From NCBI GenBank assembly GCA_030533445.1, contig JARPUW010000051.1:17747-81746 (forward strand): a stretch of 64,000 nucleotides of DNA, written 5' to 3'. How positions within the stretch are numbered: the first letter of the stretch is position 1; every line of letters starts with the position of its first letter. A model generated the notes under the pieces. It ran no database searches. It worked only from the letters and a program-made list of their open reading frames with translations, and had not been told where the DNA came from. Shown here piece after piece: positions 47,896 through 57,990 of the stretch. Source of the stretch: Cyprinodon diabolis. Lineage: Eukaryota; Chordata; Actinopteri; Cyprinodontiformes; Cyprinodontidae. The translations under genes and the position numbers were made by a program.

Positions 47896-50800
47896 ACTAG
47901 AAAATTTCTAAAGAAATTTTGAGGGGGGCCACCTACTGCCCGTCTGGGGAACCGGGCCAATACGGCCCTGGCAAGTGACGTCGGGGCTCCCCAGACCAAC
48001 TGCTTACGCCTTTGAGGGCTGCTGAGGGAAGGAAAGAGGGCAAGTTCATGGGCAAAGAGAGCTGTGTGCCACTTGTGCTGAAATCTGGGAAATAGACGTG
48101 CACAGCGTATGATGCACAAGGGTAATATGGGTTGTCCATATTGAAACACAGTGGGTAAAGCCCAGTTGGCGGGCTTCGCCCGCCTGCTAGGAGCCATCTC
48201 AGTGAAGAAAAAAATCACCAATGGCGGGCTCTGCCCGCCTTCTAAGAGCCATTGCAGTGATGAAATCACCAATGGCGGGCTCCGCCCGCCTGCTAAGAGC
48301 CATTGCAGTGATGTAATCACCTTTGGCGGGCTCCGCCCGCCTGTTACCATTGGCGGGCTCCGCCCGCCTTCTAAGAGCCATTGCAGTGATGAAATCACCA
48401 ATGGCAATGAGCAATATGCCAGAATGTATGAGTGTGTATAAGGAAGAGGCTTTTATTCTGTAGAGTCCTTGTAGTCTTATTTTGAAAGTCTATCATGAAT
48501 GTGCATCAAAAGATGGGTCACGCCCAGCAGTGATATAGAATCCATTTCCAAATGTTAAATCACTGGTTTTCCATGTTATTAGGTGAATAGTTGCTGTATT
48601 ACAGAGTAAATGGTAGACTTTTATTGTGAAATTTGCTCTGGGGTGTGTTTTGAAAAGGTCACTAGAGTCTAATAAAAACAACCTGGAAGAGTTTGGGTCA
48701 TAATGTTGAGCCATTTGCATCAATTAATGCATTACTATAATCTAGAGGCTTTTATTTTGTAGGGTCCCTGGAGTCTTATTTTGAAAGTCCAACAGAGTTG
48801 TGTTTATAGAAAATGTTCAGACCCGTCAATGATAGTTGATTACTTTCCAATCGTTAAATCACTCTTTTTCCATGTTATTAGGGCAGTAGATGAAGCGGAA
48901 ATGGGAGGCTTTTATTTTGAAATTTGCTATAGGGTGTGTTTTAAACAGTCTCCTAGAGTCTATTCTCTAAAACGGGGTTGAGTTTGGGTCATAATGTTGA
49001 GCCATATAGGGCAATAAATATATGTAAAAAATATAGAGGCTTTTATTTTGTAGGGTCCCTGGAGTCTTATTTTGAAAGTCTATCAGTGCTGAGTGGCAAG
49101 GGAAGTGTCATGTACAGCAGTCATATAGTATCCATTTCCCAATGTTAAATCAGTCCTTTCACCCTCCATTAGATTAATATGTGCTGTTTAAAACAGCAGA
49201 GGTAAAATCTGTTTGAAGCTTGGTAACCTTGACAACGCTTAACGAGCCTCTCACTGACACAGACAACAGCTGCACTCACTATTGGTTTCTTCTTCCCAGG
49301 CTTTTTTGTATGGGAAGAACGGCACCGAACAAACGACTACTGATCAAAAACCGTATGAGTTATTCAAAAAACATTTTCACCATGAGCATCAGCAATCCTT
49401 CGACTCCAACTATACCAACTTTGGTGTATGTGTGTCATTCAGAAAAATATTTATGACGAGTGAAAACACATAGTCTGATTCGTTTCTCTCCCATCTTCAG
49501 CTCAAAAAGAATAGAGAAAGGCTGAAACTCTCATCGACTTTAGGTTGGTCTGGAGGGTTTTTAAGGAAAAGTATTAATCCTACCGTAATTCCGAAGACAT
49601 TGTGTGAGTCCAGAGGTTTCAGTCTACAAACTGACCAAAAATGGTGACTGTAGCTCCAAATATGTGGCCGTGAGGGCGAGAATAAGATGTTTGATCTGAA
49701 AAAAATGGCCGCCTCACACTAAGATTTCAGCAGCTGCACTCTAGCAGGCTGCTGCAGAAGCTAACTGTCAGCTAGCTTCCAGGTGCTTACCCTCCGAACA
49801 AACGACTGCTGAGCAAAAACCGTAAAAGATATCTGAAAAATTCTTTCAGTGAAAGCAACATCTATCCTTTGTCTCAGACTGGGGTAACCTTCATGTCTGT
49901 AGGTCTTTCACAACCCAAAACGAAGCACAAACAAAATGGTTGGCCCACCTGCTCCTCCCTTTCTTTTAACTGCAGGACCTCACTCTCACTCACCTTTTAG
50001 CTGCTAAAGCACCCCTCCGAACAAACGACTGCTGAGTAAAAACCGTAAAAGGTATCTGAAAAATTCTTTTTATCTAAGCGACAGCTATATCTTGTCTTCA
50101 ATTGGAGTAACTTTCATGGCTGTAGATCATCTACAAACTGAATGGGAAGAGAAAGAAAAAGAAAAAACGTTTCATCACACCTAAGCTTCTAATTGAGCTA
50201 GCTGCAGCAGGTCAATGTCACTCAGCTTTCAGGTGCTTAAAATGTCCTCCGAACAAACGACTGCTGAGCAAAAACCGTATGAGTTATTCAAAAAATTTTT
50301 TCACCGTGAGCGTCAGTCATCCTTCGACTCCAACTATGCCAACTTTGGTGTATGTGTGTCATTCAGAAAAATATTTATGACGAGTTTAAAACACATAGTC
50401 TGATTCGTTTTTCTCCCCTCTTCTGCTCCAAAACCAATGAAAAACGGCTCTGATTTTCATCGACTTTAGGTCGGTCTGGAGGGTTTTTAAGGAAAAGTAT
50501 TAATCCTACCGTAATTCCGAAGATATTGTGTGGGTCCAGAGATTTCAGTCTACAAACTGACCAAAAATGGTGACTCTAGCTATAAATATGTGGCCGTGAG
50601 GGCGAGTTTAAAATGTTTTTTTGTGTTTAAAAAACGCCTGCCTCACACTCTAGCTTTTCAGTTGCTCCACTCTAGCAGGCTGGATTTTGCTAAAACTTTG
50701 TGGCGCTTGAGGTCTGATTATACAAAAACCGTAGCAGTTATCAACATACCGTCTTCAGTTTTAAATAGACGAAGGATTTATCTACAAACTGAGCTTCAAA

Positions 50801-52231
50801 CTGTTTTTCTAGGTGAATGTATGCCGACACAGTGAAGTGCTGTTTTTTATGCTTTTTTTTTCCTCTCCCCATTCATTTCCTATGGAATTTTTTTGCGACG
50901 TTTTCGCTAATAATTCGCAAACCTTCGGACTAATGAGAAAGTTTTATACAAGCACACATCACCCCATTGGTCCCGACGCGTGTGCCAACTTTGGGCCCGA
51001 TCCGCCAAACCGTGCGGGACTAGTTACGCGCCGAAGTTTTGGGTATACGGGAGAATTATAATAATAATAATAATACGCGGAATAAATATGTGCAATAGTA
51101 GTAGGTGGGCCATGCCTTCGGCATGTGGCCCCCCAATAATAATAATACGCGGAATAAATATGTGCAATAGTAGTAGGTGGGCCATGCCTTCGGCATGTGG
51201 CCCCCCAATAATAATACGCGGAATAAATATGTGCAATAGTAGTAGGTGGGCCATGCCTTCGGCATGTGGCCCCCCAATAATAATAATACGCGGAATAAAT
51301 ATGTGCAATAGTAGTAGGTGGGCCATGCCTTCGGCATGTGGCCCCCCAATAATACGCGGAATAAATATGTGCAATAGTAGTAGGTGGGCCATGCCTTCGG
51401 CATGTGGCCCCCCAATAATAATACGCGGAATAAATATGTGCAATAGTAGTAGGTGGGCCATGCCTTCGGCATGTGGCCCCCCAATAATAATAATACGCGG
51501 AATAAATATGTGCAATAGTAGTAGGTGGGCCATGCCTTCGGCATGTGGCCCCCCAATAATAATACGCGGAATAAATATGTGCAATAGTAGTAGGTGGGCC
51601 ATGCCTTCGGCATGTGGCCCCCCAATAATACGCGGAATAAATATGTGCAATAGTAGTAGGTGGGCCATGCCTTCGGCATGTGGCCCCCCAATAATAATAC
51701 GCGGAATAAATATGTGCAATAGTAGTAGGTGGGCCATGCCTTCGGCATGTGGCCCCCCAATAATACGCGGAATAAATATGTGCAATAGTAGTAGGTGGGC
51801 CATGCCTTCGGCATGTGGCCCCCCAATAATAATACGCGGAATAAATATGTGCAATAGTAGTAGGTGGGCCATGCCTTCGGCATGTGGCCCCCCAATAATA
51901 CGCGGAATAAATATGTGAGATAGTAGTAGGTGGGCCATGCCTTCGGCATGTGGCCCCCCAATAATACGCGGAATAAATATGTGCAATAGTAGTAGGTGGG
52001 CCATGCCTTCGGCATGTGGCCCCCCAATAATACGCGGAATAAATATGTGCAATAGTAGTAGGTGGGCCATGCCTTCGGCATGTGGCCCCCCAATAATACG
52101 CGGAATAAATATGTGCAATAGTAGTAGGTGGGCCATGCCTTCGGCATGTGGCCCCCCAATAATAATAATACGCGGAATAAATATGTGAGATAGTAGTAGG
52201 TGGGCCATGCCTTCGGCATGTGGCCCCCCAA
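47896..52231 (+). repeat. Array unit U16, terminal unit of the array
   Basis: Partner of U4 up to about 51057. Its right end is a greatly expanded hairpin A array, after which the macrosatellite stops. It is the only unit in the window flanked by non-array DNA. Confidence 0.93.
51073..52231 (+). repeat. Hairpin A minisatellite, 17 copies, at the array boundary
   Basis: Seventeen monomers. Successive acgcgg starts are 72, 69, 72, 66, 69, 72, 69, 66, 69, 66, 69, 66, 66, 66, 66 and 72 bp apart. The difference is always a whole number of AAT linkers. Copies 13 and 17 carry gtgaga where the others have gtgcaa. Every copy keeps the CATGCC-TTC-GGCATG stem. Because each period is divisible by three, frames of 312-394 codons stay open on both strands; the products would be monotonous repeats and I do not call them genes. 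The last copy runs straight into the flanking sequence at about 52231. Confidence 0.95.
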
Positions 52232-53829
52232 TTATAGATAGAGAGTTGAAAGGAAAGTTTGATTGTAGTAATGTTTAGATAGAAAAGCCAAAGGCCATTT
52301 TAAACATGTAAGTTAATATGATTCAAGGCATTTTCAAGATTCAGCACTTTTACAGTTTTCTGGAATTTATTCCAGATTAGTAGAGCATAGAAACTAAAAG
52401 CTTCTCCATGTTTGGTTCTGGTTCTGGGTATGTAGAGTAGATTTGAGCCAGAAGACGGTCTGAGTTATTGAGTTCTGGATTATTTATAACCCATTTACTG
52501 AACAGGAGGAGTAAGGTGAAGAGATGCAGGAATATTTTCTGGTACTGTGCTTTCATTTTTATCCAATGTTCATCATCAATAGAAAACAGTGCTCATCCTG
52601 AACACAGCCCACACATCAGACAACATGACTCCTGGCTGATCTGTGTGATGGATGGACTGATGGTTGGACGGATACATTTTCCCTAAACAATATTCCAAGT
52701 GAACTTTCTTTTTTATTTCCAAAACAAATTTGTCATTACCATCCTTAAAAAATAGGATTACAGCAACAACATGAATGCAAATCTATAAATTTCCTATCTT
52801 TTCACCATTCTAGGAAGACATTTTTCACTTTAAGGCCCAGAAGAAAAGGCGCTTTCCACAGTAGCAAACCATGGCTCATAAAGTGCTGCACACAAAGACT
52901 GACTCAATGTAACTCCAGAGACTAAGGCCATATGTAAGTCCAAGTCAAAGTTGGAGTTTTCATTGTTGTTTTTTTTAACTCCCTATGTCTTCATCAAAAG
53001 CCATGAGTGAGAATATGACTGCAGAGAGCTGCTGCTGAATGGGGTCTGTTATTGCTCTCAGAGAGATGATCTCTGACAGAGCAGCCAATGCAAACACCAA
53101 ACAGCTGCATAGACACCGCTGCTTCTCTTTGTCTCAATGTAGGGAGGCATGGGAGTGATGAAAGACATGGCTTACTCTGAGGAGATGTGTAGGAACAGAA
53201 ATGTTATAGCAGCAATGATAGGACATAAAAATCTCCCCGAAAGGGAGTGGATCCATTCAGCAGGTCAGTCCCAGTTCATTAGCAGTGTAATGATTGGTTC
53301 ACAGCTCTCACAAAAAGTCAAATTAATGGCAAACACTGTTTTCTAGCTCAATATGCAGTAACATGAAGATGTTTCAGTTGGTATGCAGTGAGAAGATATT
53401 TATAATTTTCCTTCAGTTTTAGATGAGATGAGAGTAAAAGATCAAACTGATATCAATTGCTGAATAACAAAAACGACTAAGAAAAGATAAAAAAAAAACT
53501 GGCCAACTCATGGAGTAGACAAAACCATTTTGACATTTTTAAACTCATTAAAGCCAAAAGACGATCAATAAGGAGCCTTTGATAAAAAAAAAAAAAACTC
53601 CCTCCTCGGCTCCCAGAAGTTTTTTTTGTAATGCCTCTCAGTTGTCTCTAATAAAATATTAATGATGTAAAAAGTTTTATAGGAACTTTTTCTTTCTCCC
53701 TCTCTTTTTCTTTTCCACTAAGAGCTTATCAGGTTTTATTTTTTCCATCACATAAACCTGCTCCACAGCAAAATGTCAGGGAGCAGCCATGTCCGAACAT
53801 CTAAGCTGTAGACTTATACTGAGTTTGAA
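52232..53829. other. Non-coding flank of the array
   Basis: AT-rich sequence without a convincing exon. The part around 52350-52500 (ctggaatttattccagatta, then tccatgtttggttctggttc) resembles an interspersed repeat I associate with teleost genomes but cannot name. There is an A-run at 53585-53597. Short open frames here (such as 52468-52686 and 53149-53346) have no recognisable homology. If col15a1 is intact this is intron sequence. Confidence 0.5.
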
Positions 53830-54554
53830 TTAATGGGCTGCGTCCTCCCAAGGCCAGATTCGTCTGCCGATTACATCATAGCACAGCGCCATGGTCTGTT
53901 CGGATAGGAAGAATCCTCGTTATGCAGCCAACAAATGCAGCCCTCTTTTTGCACATTTGGAAGGACGGGTCCGGTGTATCCAACGTAGCCTTTGGTATCC
54001 TGTGATCGTGGGTCCAAGCAAGCCAGCTGCTCCATGCTCAGAGGAAAAAGGTACTTAGCGCAGAACAGTGGTGAATATTAGAAGTGCAGTTTAATATAAT
54101 ACAAGTATGTGAATATTTCTGTCTGAAATTAATAAAAAATAGTTGTTTTAAATGGTTATTGACTCAGATATGTGGTGTGTGATGTTTGGTTTATTGAAAG
54201 GTTTTATCCCTGCCTGTACAAATGGGTTTGGCTGACATTTAAGAACAGATTCTAGTATATCTGCAGTGTGAAGACTATAAATATGATATTTGTGATGATG
54301 GTAGTGCTGCTGAAGCTCCTTGAAAATGTAACTAGCACCCAGAACAGTAGTAAGAAGTTTGGGATTCATTCTTTTCATGGTTTGTGTGTCAACTGTTACG
54401 TTTGCTAGGCGACAGAGCGTACAGGCGGTGAATGCAAGAGAAGGCTGAATGTGTTTGAATCCACAGCCAAAACTCTTCCAGCCTCCTTATTTCCACGGAT
54501 GTCAAAGGACCCAGTCCAGGTAGACCAGGTCCTTGGAGGATGTAGCCTTTTTAA
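53830..54554. mobile_element. Probable non-autonomous DNA transposon with TTAA flanks
   Basis: The left end (GGGCTGCGTCCTCCCAAGGCC from 53835) and the right end read on the minus strand (GGCTACATCCTCCAAGGACC, ending near 54547) are imperfect inverted repeats sharing GGCT, TCCTCC and AAGG in register. TTAA lies directly outside both ends (53830-53833 and 54551-54554), as expected for piggyBac- or Kolobok-like elements. The interior (about 0.7 kb) shows no transposase. The repeats are diverged, so this is an old copy, and assignment to a superfamily is inference. Confidence 0.5.
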
Positions 54555-55477
54555 TCAAACAAACCTAGTGGGTCCAAGTTGGTCCTACTTCTAAATAGCA
54601 GACATTCAACATTAACTGAACAATTATTGCAAATGACTTTATTGGAGTCTGATTAAAAATAAAAACCTGAAACCAGAGGGAGGGATAGGATGCGCAGACA
54701 AAGGGTCAAAGGGATGAACCAAAGGTTTTTAAACAATTTAAAAATGTTCTGAAGAGAGATTATTTCTGTTATCAAAATGTAAACTAAAGATCTTCAAGAA
54801 AGGGCCTTGAAAACCAGAATTAATCCTGATAATAGATCAGATATTTGTTGACCAATTTTTTGAACATTTGCTGTTATTTTCTCCTTTACATTAACAATCA
54901 GAGCTAAATATATTGCACCTGCTCCACTTCTTCTAACAGGCTTAACTCTGGAGCATTTTTTACTACTACTGTGGGGAGAGGGGCTTTCCGTGCTCACATA
55001 TTCATCAGTGATTAGGTCCATTTTCACCTCTACACTCACATTCAATATGGGCCAATGGAGAAAACAGTGGAGCTTAGCTGTATTTCAAACCTACAAATCA
55101 CAAACAGCTTTCCATTTATGAGCTCTCATCGGAGAAGACAGCACTCAGACACATGTGGTCTTTCATTTTGTGGTCTCTGGCGGTGGTCATAAAGCTGCCA
55201 ACAAAGATGACTGTGTTCACATAAAAAAAAAGGAGACAACCACCCAAACATCACCTCTGCCTCTTCATACTAGCTCTGGATTCAGTCATCATCATGAACT
55301 CACTGATCCAATCGCACTGACACCAGGAATGAGGAAATAAACTAACTGGATCACCAGCTGTCAAACACGTCTGAGAAAAGACAGAGCAGGGAGGTCCTGT
55401 TACTAAAAATGATGGGTAGATAGTAGCCTCGCTTTGCACTCATGCACACAGGTTGATAACAGGGAATGAAGACGCAC
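54555..55477. other. Non-coding sequence downstream of the third col15a1 exon
   Basis: No further collagen exon could be recognised. A minus-strand frame at 54794-55045 is open for 83 codons and is followed in its direction by nothing collagen-like; it lacks Gly-X-Y triplets. I see no other feature. Confidence 0.4.
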
Positions 55478-55609
55478 CACAAACCGAGGAAGGCCCGTTC
55501 CACCGGCATTCCCCACGAAGATCCCTGAGCTGGCCTCAAACGTCTGAGGTTGGGCGCTCCTGGAGAAAGCCACTTTGTGGTATTCCTCACAGTCCATGTA
55601 GAGACGGAT
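55478..55609 (-). CDS. col15a1: col15a1 exon encoding the end of the TSPN/laminin-G-like domain
   Basis: Read on the minus strand, this exon starts after a cccttt-ag acceptor (AG at 55610-55611). It encodes IRLYMDCEEYHKVAF, then a stretch ending SSGIFVGNAGGTGLPRFV. The DCEE, SSGIF and GNAG-TGL-RF motifs match the C-terminal part of the N-terminal non-collagenous domain of collagen XV; collagen XVIII has a related but different version (GGADPDKF). The donor is inferred as GTGCGT at 55472-55477, giving 132 bp in phase 0; a GTGGTG donor three bases earlier in the exon is possible. The collagen XV chain is a secreted basement-membrane proteoglycan core whose C-terminus yields restin. The following exon, expected to continue this domain into an acidic linker, was not found before the array. 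Confidence 0.8.
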
Positions 55610-56940
55610 CTAAAGGGAAACCAGAGAAGGCCATTTTAGTTTATATCACAAAAACCTATAACAAACTTATGTAGATTAGGTCCCAGAGTCCAGTTCATTT
55701 TAGATATGATTGTGTATTTACAGAAAACATCAGATGACCTTCATTTTGACTTTGGAGAAATTGGTCAGGTGGTTGATTAACTTATTGATTGATTGGTTGA
55801 TTGATTGATGTGCACTAAGGAGACAGAGGGAAGCACAGAAAGGACCTAGTCTGGAATACTTTGGAAGACGTTGGCTTACAAAGAGAAGCAGGATACATAA
55901 GCATGACAACAGTCTAAACCCAGATCAGGTTCTATGGTAATATTTTACTATGATGAAATAGTGCCATGGGCCATGAATGTTGTCTCTGATGGAAACATTT
56001 TGCTTTGTGAAAGATCTAAATTACAAAATATTTAGAGCTAAAGAAAACAATGGATCAACTCAACAATGACTTTACATCTCTCATCATCGTTCTCCCACAT
56101 TCAACTACCTAGAATGTGAGAACCTTCATCAGCATTCAACTACCTAGTTATTCCCACTATGTTATTAAAGAGAGAACCAGTTCTTATTTATGATTTTGAA
56201 CTCAATTTCCAACCCTGCCACTACCCTCCAGCCCCTGCTCAGCTCAATAACACAATGAATTAATAATACTAGTTAGAATGATATTTTGATATAGGGCATG
56301 ATGTAAACATAATCCTAGTATTTTTCTTCAAAATTGCAATATATTTATGAAAAATCTCTCAAATTCATCACTCCTAAGAGATAAAGGGGTGCATAGTTCA
56401 GCTATGACTTTGCATGAGTTTGGCCACTTTACTAAAAGGAAACTGTCCTTTTATAATCTTTATATCTATTGTTTAACCTTCTTCTATATTTTGTTGCCTA
56501 AAACTCGGACCCATTTATTTTCTAAAAAAAAAATAAAAAAGAAACATGGGCTTGTTCCAGCTTTAAGTGAATTCTTACTTGTGGTTACAGGTCAATTGTT
56601 GGTAAAGTTCTCATTTAAAGAACATATCAAGTATCTGTCTAAAGCTGCTGAATAAATGCTGAAATCTACTGAATTCTAAAGAATTTAGATAGTGTTAAAA
56701 TGATGGAAAGGGAGAACCTCTTTACTGGTATTTTGAAGGTTAGTAAATTGAAATCTCATTGGAAAATATGGAATTTCCACCTGAAAATATCCATATTCAT
56801 TTAAGGCATGAAAAATAATTAAAACAAAGAAAGACCACTTTATAATGATTACAGAACTTAGAAAAAGTGTCTCTTAATGTTATAAAGAAAAGTATGGAGT
56901 TTTAAATATATGTTCCAACAAGCAGGTTGTTCCAACTCAC
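55610..56940 (-). other. col15a1 intron
   Basis: A 1,331-bp intron bounded by GTGAGT (56935-56940, minus strand) and AG (55610-55611). It contains a GATT-type microsatellite and a short duplication of attcaactaccta (near 56100 and 56135), nothing else recognised. The open frame at 56347-56655 contains an A-run and has no evident homology. Confidence 0.7.
55775..55809. repeat. Imperfect GATT microsatellite
   Basis: Interrupted GATT/GGTT repeats within the intron. Confidence 0.75.
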
Positions 56941-57111
56941 CTCTGCACCTTGCACAGTCAGAGTAAACCTTGCCCATCGTCCTGTCAGGTCTCCCATTTT
57001 AAAAGAAGCAGCCTCTCTGGTTCCACCTCTCGTTTCCAAGTCTGTGTAGTACAATATGACGTTCTGGGCACCATCTTCTACCTCTGACAGGGCTACACCC
57101 AACTGCACGAT
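56941..57111 (-). CDS. col15a1: col15a1 exon encoding the middle of the TSPN/laminin-G-like domain
   Basis: A 171-bp exon, phase 0 at both ends, with acceptor AG at 57112-57113 and donor GTGAGT at 56935-56940. It encodes IVQLGVALSEVEDGAQN, then ILYYTDLETRGGTREAASF, and ends GRWARFTLTVQGAE. The LG-LS-VEDG and ILYYT motifs, the EAA-F segment and RW-RF are the expected order for the laminin-G-like fold of collagens XV and XVIII; the wording is closer to XV. There are no in-frame stops and the splice sites are clean, so the exon looks functional rather than pseudogenic. Confidence 0.87.
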
Positions 57112-57214
57112 CTTAGCAATCCAAGCAAAATATACAGACATCAACCTAATGGGTCCAGATTGCTCAAATTTTGCAAACAGGACTAATAAAAACACAAAAG
57201 TTAAAATGTCTCAC
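57112..57214 (-). other. Short col15a1 intron
   Basis: A 103-bp intron, minus strand, GTGAGA at 57209-57214 and AG at 57112-57113. Compact introns of this size are common in teleost genes. Confidence 0.8.
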
Positions 57215-57462
57215 CTTTTGATATGCATCTGTGATTGCAAAAAGAACACCGCCACGCCGTGTGGTCGGTTTCGCTGTCACCACAATGGCAAAGTCATAAT
57301 GGAATGGGTCTGGGATGAACGACTTTGTGAGGCGGCCAACGTTTGCATCTGGGCCAAAGCTGTAGGCCGGGTAGCCTTCGAACCCCCCGACAAAGGAGAC
57401 CGATGGGGGGAGGGGAACGCCGATCAGTTCTGTCAGGTCCAAGGCGCTTTGAGAACCGCGGT
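57215..57462 (-). CDS. col15a1: col15a1 exon encoding the start of the TSPN/laminin-G-like domain
   Basis: A 248-bp exon on the minus strand, ending in CAAAAG before a GTGAGA donor. It encodes LDLTELIGVPLPPSVSF, then GYPAYSFGPDANVGRL, and ends GGVLFAITDAYQK. LIGVPLP-SVSF and AYSFGP-ANVGR are hallmarks of the collagen XV N-terminus. The likely acceptor is gattcgggcag, with AG at 57463-57464, leaving a phase-1 start preceded by a pyrimidine-rich tract. The frame also stays open upstream to ATG codons at 57550 and 57541, and would read a hydrophobic stretch (CFLFLLHLHTVHFLCLI) that could be a signal peptide. I prefer the splice acceptor, but a first coding exon starting near 57541 cannot be excluded. 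Confidence 0.87.
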
Positions 57463-57799
57463 CTGCCCGAATCAAACATAGGAAGTGCACAGTGTGTAAG
57501 TGGAGGAGAAAAAGAAAACACTGGAGTTCATTAGAGGTCATCTTGAACACCTTTTACCCAGAAGAAAACAAACTGGTTGAACAAAAAACTGCACAGAAGC
57601 GCACTGCAGACACATGGAAAAATGATGAGGATCTAATGGAAACTTTAGACTGCAGAATGTGGAGGTTGGATTAGTATTTTCTCATCACTAGAATGCACAA
57701 AATGATGCCATTCAGTGTAGCTGGGGAAATACTGGTATGCATTTATTCATGCTTTTAAGGAATGGTGCAACAAAATGCAGCATTTAAAACATATCCAGC
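57463..57799. other. Sequence upstream of the first recognised col15a1 exon
   Basis: Probably intron. Apart from the pyrimidine tract (minus strand) and the alternative signal-peptide frame described with the adjacent exon, nothing is recognised. Confidence 0.45.
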
Positions 57800-57990
57800 T
57801 GTTTTTATTTTTTGAGGTCTTTTTGAGGCACTACTGGCTTGTTTTTTGTACAGTGGGCTGCAGGAAAGAGGGTACAAGAGAGAGTGGGAAACATTGGTAA
57901 AGATTCAAAAGTGGGATTCAAACCCAGGTCGGCCATGTCGAGGACTAAGGCCTCCATACATTGGTCAAGCACGGTAACCAGTGCACCACC
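57800..57990 (-). mobile_element. tRNA-derived SINE, old copy
   Basis: On the minus strand it begins at about 57990 with an A-box-like TGGTGCACTGG (57978-57988) and a B-box GGTTTGAATCC (57914-57924), about 53 bp apart. It continues with CCACTCTCTC and TACCCTCTTTCCTG, then an A-rich end with repeated AAAAAGACC-like motifs near 57800-57830. This order of A box, B box, CT-rich body and A-rich tail matches a tRNA-headed SINE that I recall as widespread in teleosts. It has the same orientation as col15a1. Target duplications are not clear. Confidence 0.7.

Larger units (their letters stand above)
1..52231 (+). repeat. Macrosatellite array, 16 tandem units of about 3.17 kb
   Basis: The same ordered series of sequence blocks recurs head to tail with a spacing of 3,042-3,442 bp. 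Two anchors were followed through all sixteen units: a block at 488, 3659, 6896 and so on to 48781, and a block at 2238, 5401, 8643 and so on to 50530. By eye the units differ at only a few positions per kb, which implies recent homogenisation by unequal exchange or gene conversion. Length variation comes from two hairpin minisatellites. No rRNA, tRNA or known protein gene was recognised inside the unit, so it is not an rDNA or 5S array. The left end lies outside the window; the right end is at 52231, inside a hairpin A array. I chose the AT palindrome just after hairpin A as unit start; this phase is a convention. I do not recognise the family by name. Confidence 0.97.

Noticed and set aside
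51024..52231. Open frames of 312-394 codons through the hairpin A array as repeat proteins
   Set aside because: All periods are multiples of three and the same sequence is open on both strands in more than one frame. The products are simple translations of the hairpin monomer and end arbitrarily.
51073..52231. CRISPR-like array
   Set aside because: The repeats have no unique spacers, only AAT linkers. The genome is a vertebrate, and there are no cas genes.
1..52231. Ribosomal DNA intergenic spacer or 5S array
   Set aside because: Tandem repeats and GC blocks recall a spacer, but no 18S, 5.8S, 28S or 5S sequence was recognised in any unit.
54480..54535. Minus-strand GPGLPGLGP string as a collagen exon
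   Set aside because: Glycines are not at every third residue and it lies in the inverted repeat of the proposed TTAA element. There is no usable donor.
54794..55045. Minus-strand frame as a further col15a1 exon
   Set aside because: The translation shows neither the expected end of the laminin-G-like domain nor Gly-X-Y triplets, and no matching splice sites were evident.
56347..56655. 102-codon open frame in the col15a1 intron
   Set aside because: AT-rich, includes an A-run coding for lysines, has no recognised domain, and lies antisense within an intron.
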